Shown: piece after piece, positions 14,551 to 21,818 of the stretch
How positions within the stretch are numbered: the stretch's first letter is position 1
Layout of the letters: each line of letters begins with the position of its first letter
Source: an uncultured Oscillospiraceae bacterium
GTDB taxonomy: Bacteria; Bacillota; Clostridia; Oscillospirales; Ruminococcaceae
NCBI GenBank assembly: GCA_934527255.1
Contig: CAKTAM010000022.1
Span: 1 to 22,702 of the forward strand
DNA length: 22,702 nt
Direction: 5' to 3'
Position numbers and translations under genes: made by a program
Notes under the pieces: generated by a model
Databases searched by the model: none
What the model was told of the DNA's origin: nothing
The model's input: the letters and a program-made list of their open reading frames with translations, nothing else

Positions 14551-15723
14551 TCATTCAAAATCCACAAAGATCTTCTCGGCGTTGACGGCAGCCTCGGCCT
14601 CCATGGCCTCCAGCTGCAGGGCGGCCTCGGCGGCTTCTACCTCTGCCAGCGTGGGGCGGGTCTTCGGGTGCGGCGGCGTAAAGACGGTACAGCAATCCTC
14701 ATACGGCAGAATGGAGGTCTCAAAGGTGCCGATGGCGCGCGCCACGGCGGTGATCTCTACCTTATCCATGCCGATCAGCGGGCGCAGCACCGGCAGGCTC
14801 TGCGCCGCATCGGTGCATTGCAGCGCCGCCAGCGTCTGGCTGGCCACCTGGGCAAGGCTTTCGCCGGTGACAATGCCGTCGCAGCCGTACTTTTCGCACA
14901 GGGTATGCGCAATGCGCATCATGCTGCGGCGCATCAGCACGGTAAACAGCACCTCGGGACCGTTTTCGTGCAGATGTTCCTGAATGGCGGTGTACGGCAC
15001 GACCCACAGGGTCATGCGGCCGGTGTACGGCACCAGCAGGCGCGCCAGCTGAATGACCTTCTGGCGGGCGCGTTCGCTGGTGTAGGGCGGGCTGGCAAAA
15101 TGGATGCCCATCAGGCTCAGCCCGCGCTTGGCCATCTGATAGCCCGCCACCGGGCTGTCGATGCCGCCGGAAAGCAGCAGTGCCGCCTTGCCGGAGGTCG
15201 AGACCGGCAGGCCGCCCACGGCGGGCTGCTTGCTTTGGTGTACATAGGCGCCGCCGTCGCGCACCTCACAGAAAACGGTCAGCTCGGGGGCGTGCACATC
15301 CACCCGCAGGTGCGGGTGGCGCGACAGCAGAAAACCGCCCACCTGCGCGGAAAGCTCCATGCTGGTCAGCGGAAAGCTTTTGTCCGCGCGTTTGCTCATC
15401 ACCTTAAAGGTGCGCACCCGGCGCAGCTCGTCGCCCAGCGCGGCCTCGGCTGTGGCACAAATGGCCTCCAGCGTTTTTTCGCAGGCCGTGGCGCGGGTGA
15501 CGGCGGCCAGCCCGAAGGTGGTGCGGATGCGCTCAAAAGCGGCGTCGGCATCCACCGGGCCATGCGGGGTGATGTAGATGGTGCTTTGCGAGGTGCGCAC
15601 CTCAAAATCGCCCAGGCTTTTCAGTCGGCGGCGCAGGTTCTTTTCCAGCGTGCTTTCAAATGTGCGGCGGTTCAGCCCCTTCAGGGCCATTTCGCCCTGA
15701 TAGGCCATGAAAATTTCACTCAT
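14551..15723 (-). CDS. thiI: tRNA 4-thiouridine synthase ThiI
   Basis: 390 residues, the short ThiI form without C-terminal rhodanese domain, as in most Firmicutes. Domain order: N-terminal ferredoxin-like domain (1-60), THUMP (about 60-165), PP-loop ATPase with LLLSGGIDSPVAG (182-194). The C-terminal PYEDCCTVFTPPHP (340-353) includes the conserved cysteine region, and VTGESLAQVASQT (285-297) is another family motif. It adenylates U8 of tRNA and inserts sulfur delivered as persulfide by a cysteine desulfurase. That partner is encoded 52 bp upstream. ATG 15723 has AAAGGA upstream. A 7-bp hairpin (15744-15761, CGCCGGG/CCCGGCG) sits just before the ribosome binding site. Confidence 0.95.
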   Translation of the reverse strand: MSEIFMAYQGEMALKGLNRRTFESTLEKNLRRRLKSLGDFEVRTSQSTIYITPHGPVDADAAFERIRTTFGLAAVTRATACEKTLEAICATAEAALGDELRRVRTFKVMSKRADKSFPLTSMELSAQVGGFLLSRHPHLRVDVHAPELTVFCEVRDGGAYVHQSKQPAVGGLPVSTSGKAALLLSGGIDSPVAGYQMAKRGLSLMGIHFASPPYTSERARQKVIQLARLLVPYTGRMTLWVVPYTAIQEHLHENGPEVLFTVLMRRSMMRIAHTLCEKYGCDGIVTGESLAQVASQTLAALQCTDAAQSLPVLRPLIGMDKVEITAVARAIGTFETSILPYEDCCTVFTPPHPKTRPTLAEVEAAEAALQLEAMEAEAAVNAEKIFVDFE

Positions 15724-15775
15724 CGTCTGCGTTCCTTTCCTTGCGCCGGGCTCACCCGGCGAATGCTTGCGGCGG

Positions 15776-16918
15776 TCAGCGGCGGCGGGCGCGCGCCAGC
15801 TTGGCGGCGGCCTCATCCAGCCCGGCCAGCAGGGCCTCCAGATCTTCCCGCGTGGTGGCCCCGCACATGCTGATGCGCAGGGCGCTGTCAATGCGGCTGG
15901 CGGGCAGCCCCATGGCCTGCAGGGTGTGGCTGGCCGCCCCCTTGCCGCAGGCGGAGGCGCTGCTGACATATACCTGACGGTTCAGCTCCAGAAAATGCAG
16001 CACGGTCTCGCTGCGCAGGCCGGGAATGGAGAAGTTGAAGATATACGGCGACGCATCGGCGGGGCTGTTGATGACAAAGCCCTCCCGCCGGGCGATCTCC
16101 CCGCGCAGAAAAGCGTTCAGCTCGCAGACATGGGCGTACCGCTCAGCCAGCGTGGGGTGCAGCAGCTCCACCGCTTTGGCAAACCCGGCAATGTAAGCCA
16201 GATTTTCGGTGCCGGGGCGCAGGCCCTGCTCCTGCTTGCCGCCAAGGTACGGCGGCTCGATGTGATAGCCCTTGCGCAGGTACAGCGCGCCCACACCCTT
16301 TGGCGCGTGAATCTTGTGCCCGACGACGGTATAGCTGTCCAGCCCGGCGCGGTGCACATCCACCGGCAGCTTCATAAAAGCCTGCACGCCGTCGGCGTGT
16401 ACGGCGGTGCGGGGGTTTTTCTGCTTGACAAGGCGGACGGTCTCGGCAACATCCAGCACCGCGCCCGTTTCGTTGTTGACCTGCATGGCGGCCACCAGCG
16501 CCGTGCAGGGGCCGACGGCGTCCGCCAGCATCTGCGGGGTAATATGCCCGTCGGCGGTGGGGGCCACCGTCCGCACGGTGTAGCCCAGCGCCTTCAGCTG
16601 CTGGCAGGGATGGGTCAGGCTGGCGTGCTCATAGCCCGAGACCACAATATCCTTTGCCCAGGCGCGGCGCGCAAGGGCGGCGCCCCACAGGGCAATGTTG
16701 TTGCCCTCGCTGCCGCTGGCGGTAAACAGCACCTCGCCGGGGGCGCAGCCCAACGCCCCGGCCACGGCGGCACGGCTTTGCTCCAGCAGCTGCTCGCTTT
16801 CGGCGGCGGGGGTGTACAAAGCGCTGGCGTTGGCAAAATGCCGCCGCAGCGTATCGGTGATCACTTGAATGACAGCCTCGTCCACCTGTGTGGTGGCGGC
16901 GTTGTCCAGATAGTGCAT
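15776..16918 (-). CDS. Cysteine desulfurase (NifS/IscS-like), likely sulfur donor for ThiI
   Basis: 380 residues, normal for class I desulfurases. It is a PLP enzyme that moves cysteine sulfur to its own catalytic cysteine. Visible: YLDNAATT (3-10), ASGSEGNN (67-74), H98, NNETG (148-152), HADGVQA (174-180), PLP lysine K202 in HKIHAPKG, RPGTEN (234-239), catalytic C324 in SSASACGKG, and the substrate-binding arginine in ALRIS (346-350). ATG 16918 has AAGGA upstream. The neighbouring thiI suggests it serves tRNA thiolation, like Bacillus NifZ. It might also serve Fe-S assembly, since the sufC/sufB pair in this window has no desulfurase of its own. Confidence 0.95.
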   Translation of the reverse strand: MHYLDNAATTQVDEAVIQVITDTLRRHFANASALYTPAAESEQLLEQSRAAVAGALGCAPGEVLFTASGSEGNNIALWGAALARRAWAKDIVVSGYEHASLTHPCQQLKALGYTVRTVAPTADGHITPQMLADAVGPCTALVAAMQVNNETGAVLDVAETVRLVKQKNPRTAVHADGVQAFMKLPVDVHRAGLDSYTVVGHKIHAPKGVGALYLRKGYHIEPPYLGGKQEQGLRPGTENLAYIAGFAKAVELLHPTLAERYAHVCELNAFLRGEIARREGFVINSPADASPYIFNFSIPGLRSETVLHFLELNRQVYVSSASACGKGAASHTLQAMGLPASRIDSALRISMCGATTREDLEALLAGLDEAAAKLARARRR

Positions 16919-17100
16919 GACGGTTCCTTCTTTCCGCGGGCTGCCGCCGTCCGGGGCGGCCCGGTTTTTGCAAAGGGGCAAAATGAGGGGCAAAGGACCC
17001 CTGCTTTCAGTATATGCGGCGGGCGCATGGCCTTGCCCGCCGCGGGCAGCCGGTTCGGCCCGGCCTTCGCCGCCGCATTGCGCGGCGTGGGGATGGTTTC

Positions 17101-17129
17101 AGTTTACCATGCGCGCCCGGCGCCGTCAA
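17101..17129 (-). promoter_or_regulatory. Promoter of the desulfurase-thiI unit
   Basis: On the minus strand TTGACG (17129-17124), a 17-bp spacer ending in TGG, then TAAACT (17106-17101). Confidence 0.75.
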
Positions 17130-17198
17130 GGGGCGGACGGTCGAACGCCCGCGCCCGGCTGCTGGGCGCGGGCAGGCCCTCCCCTAAAAAGTTAGGCA

Positions 17199-17227
17199 TT
17201 GCTTTTGCGGGCGTTCTCTGTTAGAAT
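17199..17227 (+). promoter_or_regulatory. Orphan + strand promoter reading antisense into the XRE regulator gene
   Basis: TTGCTT (17199-17204), a 17-bp spacer ending in TGT (extended -10), then TAGAAT (17222-17227). No + strand gene is recognisable downstream. A transcript would start near 17234 and run antisense through the XRE terminator and coding region. Confidence 0.45.
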
Positions 17228-17246
17228 AAAAAGGGTCTGCGCAAGG

Positions 17247-17277
17247 AAAAAGCCGGGGCGGCACAGCCGCGCCCGGC
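17247..17277 (-). terminator. Intrinsic terminator of the XRE regulator gene
   Basis: On the minus strand GCCGGG-c-GCGGC pairs with GCCGC-CCCGGC, one bulged base and loop TGT, followed by five T. Confidence 0.85.
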
Positions 17278-17288
17278 GCAACAGGCAT

Positions 17289-17987
17289 TTACTCCTCGTG
17301 CTGCAGCCGACGCATCCGCTCCTCACTGGTGCGCACCAGGTTGGCCAGGCTGGTGGCGTACAGTGGGTAATCCTCCGCCAGGCGCTCGCCGGTCATGGAA
17401 AGCTGCGGGGTCTCCCGCAGGCAGACGCCGCCCAGCTTTTCCTGCGCCAGCAGCTGCTGCACACGGGTCTCCGCCACATCCATGGCGGCCGAGGCATAAC
17501 CGGGAAAGCTGCGGCGGTCAATGGCAAAGGTGTTGTCGCTGTTTTTGGGGTAAGCGCCGTACAGCAGCCGGTACATTTTGTAAACTGCCAGCATCAGATA
17601 AGCCGACATCTCGCTGACAAGGCCCTTGTCGGGGCAGGCGTTCAGCTTGTCAAACAGAATGTTCATCGAGTTGAACAACAGCTTCTTGTTTAGCGTGGGC
17701 AGCACGCTTCCGCGATAGCGGCCGTCGCGGGCCGTGTCGGGGTCGGGCAGCTCCTCCACCGTCAGGGTGACGCCGCTGCGGTCGGGGCTGCGCCCCAGCA
17801 GATAATCGCAGGAAACGTGATAATAATCGGCAAGGCGCACCACAAAATCCAGCCCGCATTCGCGGATGCCCTTTTCATAGTGGGAAAGCAGCGCCTGCGA
17901 AACGCCCAGATCCTGCGCAGCCTGTTTTTGAGTGATTCCACGCTCCTTGCGCAGCAGCGTGATGATACGGTTGAAGTCCTGCGCCAA
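17289..17987 (-). CDS. XRE-family transcriptional regulator
   Basis: 232 residues. The N-terminal helix-turn-helix (6-62) has the Cro/C1 form: ITLLRKERGITQKQAAQDLG, SQALLSHYEKGIRECGLDFV and LADYYHVSCDYLLGRS. The remaining 165 residues show no familiar domain and look mostly helical, perhaps for dimerisation or sensing. The start is TTG 17987: GAGGGAG lies 10 bases upstream and an in-frame TGA three codons earlier excludes a longer form. It has its own strong promoter (18120-18148) and its leader carries the direct repeat TATAATATA, possibly for autoregulation. Its targets are unknown; the divergent phosphatase gene is a candidate. Confidence 0.9.
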   Translation of the reverse strand: MAQDFNRIITLLRKERGITQKQAAQDLGVSQALLSHYEKGIRECGLDFVVRLADYYHVSCDYLLGRSPDRSGVTLTVEELPDPDTARDGRYRGSVLPTLNKKLLFNSMNILFDKLNACPDKGLVSEMSAYLMLAVYKMYRLLYGAYPKNSDNTFAIDRRSFPGYASAAMDVAETRVQQLLAQEKLGGVCLRETPQLSMTGERLAEDYPLYATSLANLVRTSEERMRRLQHEE

Positions 17988-18007
17988 AAGTGTTCAGCTC
18001 CCTCTTA

Positions 18008-18029
18008 TATAATATAAATGTATAATATA
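18008..18029. repeat. Direct repeat TATAATATA in the XRE gene leader
   Basis: Two identical 9-bp AT-only elements (18008-18016 and 18021-18029), 13 bp apart start to start, lie just before the ribosome binding site in an otherwise GC-rich region. Each is also nearly self-complementary. They may be a regulator site or an open leader segment. Confidence 0.5.
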
Positions 18030-18119
18030 GGCGACATAAGCGGCGTTTGTCGTCGGCCGGGGCAGGGCCGCGCGGCCGACAGAAACGGTACAGCGCCGCA
18101 TGGATAATACGCATTGTAA

Positions 18120-18148
18120 ATTATACCGAAAGAACACTACCTTGTAAA
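18120..18148 (-). promoter_or_regulatory. Promoter of the XRE regulator gene
   Basis: On the minus strand TTTACA (18148-18143), a 17-bp spacer, then consensus TATAAT (18125-18120). The leader would be about 125 nt and contains GTCGGCC/GGCCGAC arms (18052-18080). Confidence 0.8.
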
Positions 18149-18167
18149 GACGTAAATTCACGAAATA

Positions 18168-18197
18168 CCGACAAATTTTTTGGTAGAATCAGATAAT
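18168..18197 (+). promoter_or_regulatory. Probable promoter of the histidine phosphatase gene
   Basis: CCGACA (18168-18173), an 18-bp spacer, then GATAAT (18192-18197). An alternative extended -10, TGG-TAGAAT, lies at 18181-18189 without a good -35. Either gives a short leader to the ATG at 18267. Confidence 0.5.
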
Positions 18198-18266
18198 TTT
18201 CGCCCCCGACGCAGAGAAGCAGCGTCCGGCGGGCGCTGCCGCCCATTGAAGGAAGGAGGGCTTTCC

Positions 18267-18950
18267 ATGAAAAACTATCGTCTGGCCATTTTTCGCCACG
18301 GGCTGACCCGTGCCAACCTGGAGGGAGTGTACGCCGGGGCCGGGACGGATTGGCCGCTGTGCGATGAGGGCATTTACCAGCTGCAGCAGCTGAAAAAGGA
18401 GTACCGGTATCCGCAGGCCGAGGCGGTGTTTACCAGCCCGCTGCTGCGCTGTACCCAGACGGCGGATATTCTGTACCCCGGGGTGCGGCAGTACGTCATA
18501 CAGGATCTGCGCGAGGTACACTTTGGCGAGTTTGAGGGCCGCCGCGCAGTCGACCTGACCGGCGACCCCGCTTATCGCCGCTGGATGGATCCCAAGGATG
18601 ACTATATGCCGGAGGGCGGCGAAAACGGCAATGTGTTTGCGGCGCGAACCCGCGGCGTGCTGATGAATATGTTCGAGTTCATGATGAAAAGCGGCATTTC
18701 CGAGGCGGCGTGCGTCACCCACGGCGGCGTTGCCATGAGCATGCTGTCGCAGCGCGCCCTGCCGCAGCGCCCGGCCAAGCTGTGGGCCTGCGACCCTGGC
18801 TGCGGGTATCTGGTGATGTGCGACCAGACCATGTGGATGCGCGACGGGCTGGTGGAGGCCCAGACCATTGTGCCGTATGGGTACGGCGGCGAGGAAGAAC
18901 CTGCCGGGTATACCATTCTGGAAAACGGCGCGGAGACGGCGCAGCCGTAA
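18267..18950 (+). CDS. Histidine phosphatase family protein (phosphoglycerate mutase-like)
   Basis: 227 residues, typical for the branch 1 histidine phosphatase family. Catalytic motifs: RHG at 10-12 with phosphoacceptor H11, FTSPLLRCTQTA with R61, acidic E83 in LREVHFGEFEG, and second histidine H152 in VTHGGVA. These fit a cofactor-independent phosphatase such as CobC- or PhoE-like enzymes, but the substrate cannot be told. No cobalamin genes are nearby, so an alpha-ribazole phosphatase role is not supported. ATG 18267 is preceded by GGAAGGAGGG. It is a monocistronic unit, divergent from the XRE regulator and closed by a strong terminator. Confidence 0.92.
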   Translation: MKNYRLAIFRHGLTRANLEGVYAGAGTDWPLCDEGIYQLQQLKKEYRYPQAEAVFTSPLLRCTQTADILYPGVRQYVIQDLREVHFGEFEGRRAVDLTGDPAYRRWMDPKDDYMPEGGENGNVFAARTRGVLMNMFEFMMKSGISEAACVTHGGVAMSMLSQRALPQRPAKLWACDPGCGYLVMCDQTMWMRDGLVEAQTIVPYGYGGEEEPAGYTILENGAETAQP

Positions 18951-18960
18951 TGAGGGACAA

Positions 18961-19006
18961 AAAGCACCGGCAGAAAAGCGTTTTGCGCTTCTGCCGGTGC
19001 TTTTTT
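18961..19006 (+). terminator. Bidirectional intrinsic terminator between the phosphatase and sufB genes
   Basis: AAAGCACCGGCAGAA pairs with TTCTGCCGGTGCTTT, with AGCG/CGCT stacked on top, followed by six T on the + strand. The run of A before the stem gives five T on the minus strand, so it can serve both convergent genes. Confidence 0.88.
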
Positions 19007-19134
19007 GTACGGAAAACGATGGGGGGAGACCGCCGCAATGCCGCCGGGGCGGCCGTGCCCCTGGAGGGAGACCGCCTTTGTAAAGGCAGCCGTGCCGTCG
19101 GCTTTTTCGGTGCTCGCCGGTTTTGCCGGGCGGC

Positions 19135-20052
19135 TTATTTCAAAAAGCCGTTGAGAATTTCCTGCTCGGCTTCGGCCTCCGTCAGCCCAAGCGTCATCAG
19201 CTTCAGGATCTGGTCGCCCGCGATCTTGCCAATGGCGGCCTCGTGGATCAGCTGCGCCTCTACATGGTTGGCGGCTATCTCCGGAATGGAGCGCACCCGT
19301 GCGGCGTCCATAATGATGGAATCGCAACGCACATGGCCAAAACAGGGGGCGTTACCCTCCACACGGGGGTAAAACACCTGCCGCGACTGCTGCTGCGCCA
19401 CGCTGCGCGAGGTCAGCTGCGCCCGCGCGCCGTCACCGTTCAGCAGCACCTCCATTTTGCTTTCGGCGTTCTGGGTGCCGTGGGTCAGCAGCTTTTCGGT
19501 CATGACAAGCTCGCTGTTGGCCTTGCAGACGCAGCGGGTGCTGCGGTGGGTCGAATCAATGCCGCGGATCTGCGTCATCTCCATGCAGCAGTATGCGCCC
19601 TCATCCAGATAAGCCACTGTTTTGGGGTTCATGATGCGTTCGCCACGGCCGTCGCCCTCGCCGTAGTGCTTTTCCACATAGCGCACCCGTGCGTTTTTGC
19701 CGATGTAAAAGGTGTGCACGCCGCTGTGCTCGCTTTTGCTGCCGCCGTCGTTGTGAATGCCGCACCCGGCCACAATGGTAACGTCGGCCCCCTCGCCGAC
19801 AAAAAAGTCGTTGTACACCAGCTCGCTCATGCCGGTGGCCGTCAGCAGCACGGGAATGTGCACGCTTTCATTGCGGGTGCCTGGCCGGATGTGGATATCA
19901 ATGCCGGGCTTGTCCGTCTTGGGGATGATCTCAATATTGGCGGTGCTGCGCCGCCCGGCGCTTTCGCCGTTGCGGCGAATGTTATATGCCCCCTCGGGCA
20001 CGCCGTGCAGATCGGCGATCTGCTCCAGCAGGGCTTCCTCTATGGGTTCCAT
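19135..20052 (-). CDS. sufB: SufB/SufD-family Fe-S cluster scaffold protein (short, SmsB-like)
   Basis: 305 residues, much shorter than SufB (about 470) and lacking its N-terminal part, as in the minimal two-gene SUF-like systems of archaea and Clostridia. The beta-helix core is followed by the C-terminal helices with IHEAAIGKIAGDQILKLMTLGLTEAEAE (269-296). C243 in RCDSI matches the position of the essential SufB cysteine of E. coli, and E271 in IHEAA matches its key glutamate, so it is SufB-like in chemistry. ATG 20052 has GAGGAG 8 bases upstream. It lies 18 bp after sufC. With SufC it should form the scaffold that builds Fe-S clusters. Confidence 0.92.
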   Translation of the reverse strand: MEPIEEALLEQIADLHGVPEGAYNIRRNGESAGRRSTANIEIIPKTDKPGIDIHIRPGTRNESVHIPVLLTATGMSELVYNDFFVGEGADVTIVAGCGIHNDGGSKSEHSGVHTFYIGKNARVRYVEKHYGEGDGRGERIMNPKTVAYLDEGAYCCMEMTQIRGIDSTHRSTRCVCKANSELVMTEKLLTHGTQNAESKMEVLLNGDGARAQLTSRSVAQQQSRQVFYPRVEGNAPCFGHVRCDSIIMDAARVRSIPEIAANHVEAQLIHEAAIGKIAGDQILKLMTLGLTEAEAEQEILNGFLK

Positions 20053-20070
20053 ACAGCATACTCCTCTTTT

Positions 20071-20793
20071 TTATTCCGACATCCGCCCACAGGCCGAAAC
20101 GGTATTTTGCAGAATGCAGGGCAGCATCTCCTCACGCGGGCCCTTGCCGCGCACTTGGCCGTCCGCTACCAGAACGATCTCATCTGCCAGCTGAATGATC
20201 CGCTCCTGATGCGAGATAATGATCAGTGTAGCGTCGCTGTTCTGGTGCAGTGTCTGAAACGTCTGCGTCAGGCGCGAAAAGCTCCACAGGTCAATACCGG
20301 CCTCCGGCTCGTCAAAGATCATCAGCTCACAGCCGCGGGCCAGTACGGTGGCAATTTCAATGCGCTTGACCTCGCCGCCGGAAAGGCTGGCATCCACCTC
20401 GCGGTTCAGATAATCCTTTGCGCACAGGCCAACCTCGGTCAGGCAGGTGCAGCTTTCGCTGTGGCTCAGGGTGCGCCCCGCGGCAAGGTTCAGCAGGTCA
20501 CACACCCGAATGCCCTTAAAGCGCGGCGGCTGCTGAAACCCATAGCCGATGCCAAGGCGTGCACGCTCGGTGATGGTGGCGGCGGTGATGTCCGTGCCGT
20601 TATACAGGATCCGGCCGCTGTTTGGGGTGACCAGGCCCATAATGGCGCGGGCCAGCGTGGTTTTGCCGCCGCCGTTGGGGCCGGTGACAACCACCAGGCG
20701 GCCGGTAGCAACCGTGAGGGACAGATCGTTCAGAATATCCTGCCGCCCTTTTTCATCTTCTACGGTGTAGGTAAGGTTTCTGATCTCCAGCAA
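20071..20793 (-). CDS. sufC: Fe-S assembly ATPase SufC (SmsC-like)
   Basis: 240 residues, normal for SufC. ABC ATPase motifs: Walker A GPNGGGKTT (38-46), Q-loop GFQQPPRF (85-92), signature SLSGGE (136-141), Walker B LMIFDEPEAGIDL (157-169), switch H195 in IISHQ. FDEPEAGID is typical of the SufC type rather than transport ATPases. The start is TTG 20793, with AGGAG 8 bases upstream; no ATG lies near the N-terminus. It is the first gene of a two-gene unit with the SufB-like scaffold. No SufD, SufU, SufS or sufR-like gene follows; the desulfurase at 15776-16918 is the nearest possible sulfur source. Confidence 0.94.
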   Translation of the reverse strand: MLEIRNLTYTVEDEKGRQDILNDLSLTVATGRLVVVTGPNGGGKTTLARAIMGLVTPNSGRILYNGTDITAATITERARLGIGYGFQQPPRFKGIRVCDLLNLAAGRTLSHSESCTCLTEVGLCAKDYLNREVDASLSGGEVKRIEIATVLARGCELMIFDEPEAGIDLWSFSRLTQTFQTLHQNSDATLIIISHQERIIQLADEIVLVADGQVRGKGPREEMLPCILQNTVSACGRMSE

Positions 20794-20862
20794 AAGATCC
20801 TCTCCTTTTATTGCGGCCCGTCAGTGTTTTGTCCAAGGGGCCTTTGTTATTCCTTAATATAT

Positions 20863-20891
20863 AGTATAGCACATTTTGGGCCGTTTGCAAA
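20863..20891 (-). promoter_or_regulatory. Promoter of sufC-sufB
   Basis: On the minus strand TTTGCA (20891-20886), a 17-bp spacer ending in TGC (extended -10), then TATACT (20868-20863). The leader is about 65 nt; no riboswitch or IscR-type site was recognised. Confidence 0.7.
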
Positions 20892-21153
20892 AGAAAATGC
20901 ACTCTGTCGGAAAAAAGCGCAGCTGCTCTGTGCACCGCTCGCAAAGGGGATGGCAGAGGGAGGCGCCGCTTTGGAAAACACACGGCAGCGCGGCCGGAGA
21001 AAAAGGCCGACTGGCCTTTGCGGGCGTGCGGGGCAGATTGGAAAAGGGCGCGGCAGGCGCGCATGCGCTGCGGGTGCGGCACGCGGCTGCGCCGGGCGCG
21101 AGGCAAAAAGAAAAAATGCAGCTGGGTCGGGCCGAAAGCGGCGGTGCGGGCGG

Positions 21154-21182
21154 TTGCAAAATGCGGCGGATTGTGGTATGAT
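21154..21182 (+). promoter_or_regulatory. Promoter of the ECF S component-coaX unit
   Basis: TTGCAA (21154-21159), a 17-bp spacer ending in TGG (extended -10), then TATGAT (21177-21182). The leader to ATG 21236 is about 50 nt, too short for a riboswitch. Confidence 0.75.
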
Positions 21183-21235
21183 GCGGGTGCGCTATATTCG
21201 GCAGGACCGAAACAGCAGCAGAGAGGATTTTGAAA

Positions 21236-21808
21236 ATGAAAAACGAAAAAACAAGACGAATTGTCGGTGTGGGGCTGTTTACGGCCATTGTGGTGGTGCT
21301 GCAGCTGATGGGCAGCTTTATCCATTTTGGCCCGGTCTCCATTTCGCTGGTGCTGCCGCCCATTGTTATTGGCGCGGCGCTGTACGGCACGGCAGCCGGA
21401 GCATGGCTGGGTGCGGTGTTCGGGGCGGCGGTGCTGTTCTCGGGCGATGCGGCGGCTTTTCTGGCAGTCAACGCGCCGGGCACGGTGCTTACGGTGCTGG
21501 GCAAGGGCATTCTGGCAGGGCTGGCGGCAGGCGTGATCTACCATGCGCTGGCGCACAAAAATTCCACGCTGGCCGTTGCGGCGGCGGCTGTGGCCTGCCC
21601 GGTGGTCAACACCGGCGTGTTTTTGCTGGGCTGCCGGCTGTTCTTTTTACCGCTGATCACCGGCTGGGCGCAGGCCGCCGGTTTTGAGGCCGTTGGCGTT
21701 TATATGGTCGTGGGGTTGGTTGGGCTGAACTTTGTGGCCGAGCTGCTGATCAACGCCGTGCTCAGCCCGGCGGTCGTCCGTCTGATCCGCATTGGCCAGC
21801 GGCATTAA
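21236..21808 (+). CDS. ECF transporter S component, probably for pantothenate
   Basis: 190 residues with about six membrane segments (9-28, 33-56, 57-75, 83-105, 112-136, 152-178), the size of an energy-coupling factor substrate-binding subunit. The N-terminus after a short basic tail (TRRIVGVGLFTAIVVVLQLM) and PPIVIGAALYGTAAGAWLGAVFG fit the family. S components bind one vitamin and share the general EcfA-A'-T module, which is encoded elsewhere. The pantothenate assignment rests on the adjacent pantothenate kinase gene 10 bp downstream. ATG 21236 has GAGAGG 9 bases upstream; a TTG at 21230 is too close to that site. Confidence 0.85.
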   Translation: MKNEKTRRIVGVGLFTAIVVVLQLMGSFIHFGPVSISLVLPPIVIGAALYGTAAGAWLGAVFGAAVLFSGDAAAFLAVNAPGTVLTVLGKGILAGLAAGVIYHALAHKNSTLAVAAAAVACPVVNTGVFLLGCRLFFLPLITGWAQAAGFEAVGVYMVVGLVGLNFVAELLINAVLSPAVVRLIRIGQRH

Positions 21809-21818
21809 GGCGGCGGTC

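Larger units (their letters stand above)
16919..17288. other. Intergenic region with divergent promoters
   Basis: This 370-bp gap holds the desulfurase promoter (17101-17129, -), a second promoter pointing the other way (17199-17227, +) and the XRE gene terminator (17247-17277, -). The roughly 175-nt desulfurase leader is GC-rich and contains another TATACT near 17006-17011 without a good -35 box. Confidence 0.6.
20794..21235. other. Divergent intergenic region between sufC and the ECF S-component gene
   Basis: 442 bp with a promoter at each end (20863-20891, - and 21154-21182, +). The middle (20892-21153) is G- and A-rich with no supported gene. It holds one hairpin, AAAGGCC-gact-GGCCTTT (21004-21020 region), followed on the minus strand by a T-rich stretch. 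Confidence 0.6.

Noticed and set aside
16919..17100. Riboswitch or T-box in the desulfurase leader
   Set aside because: The leader is long and GC-rich but no conserved riboswitch or T-box core could be recognised.
19123..21687. + strand open frame of 854 codons across sufB, sufC and the S-component gene
   Set aside because: It is antisense to sufB and sufC and out of frame with the S-component gene, with no family similarity.
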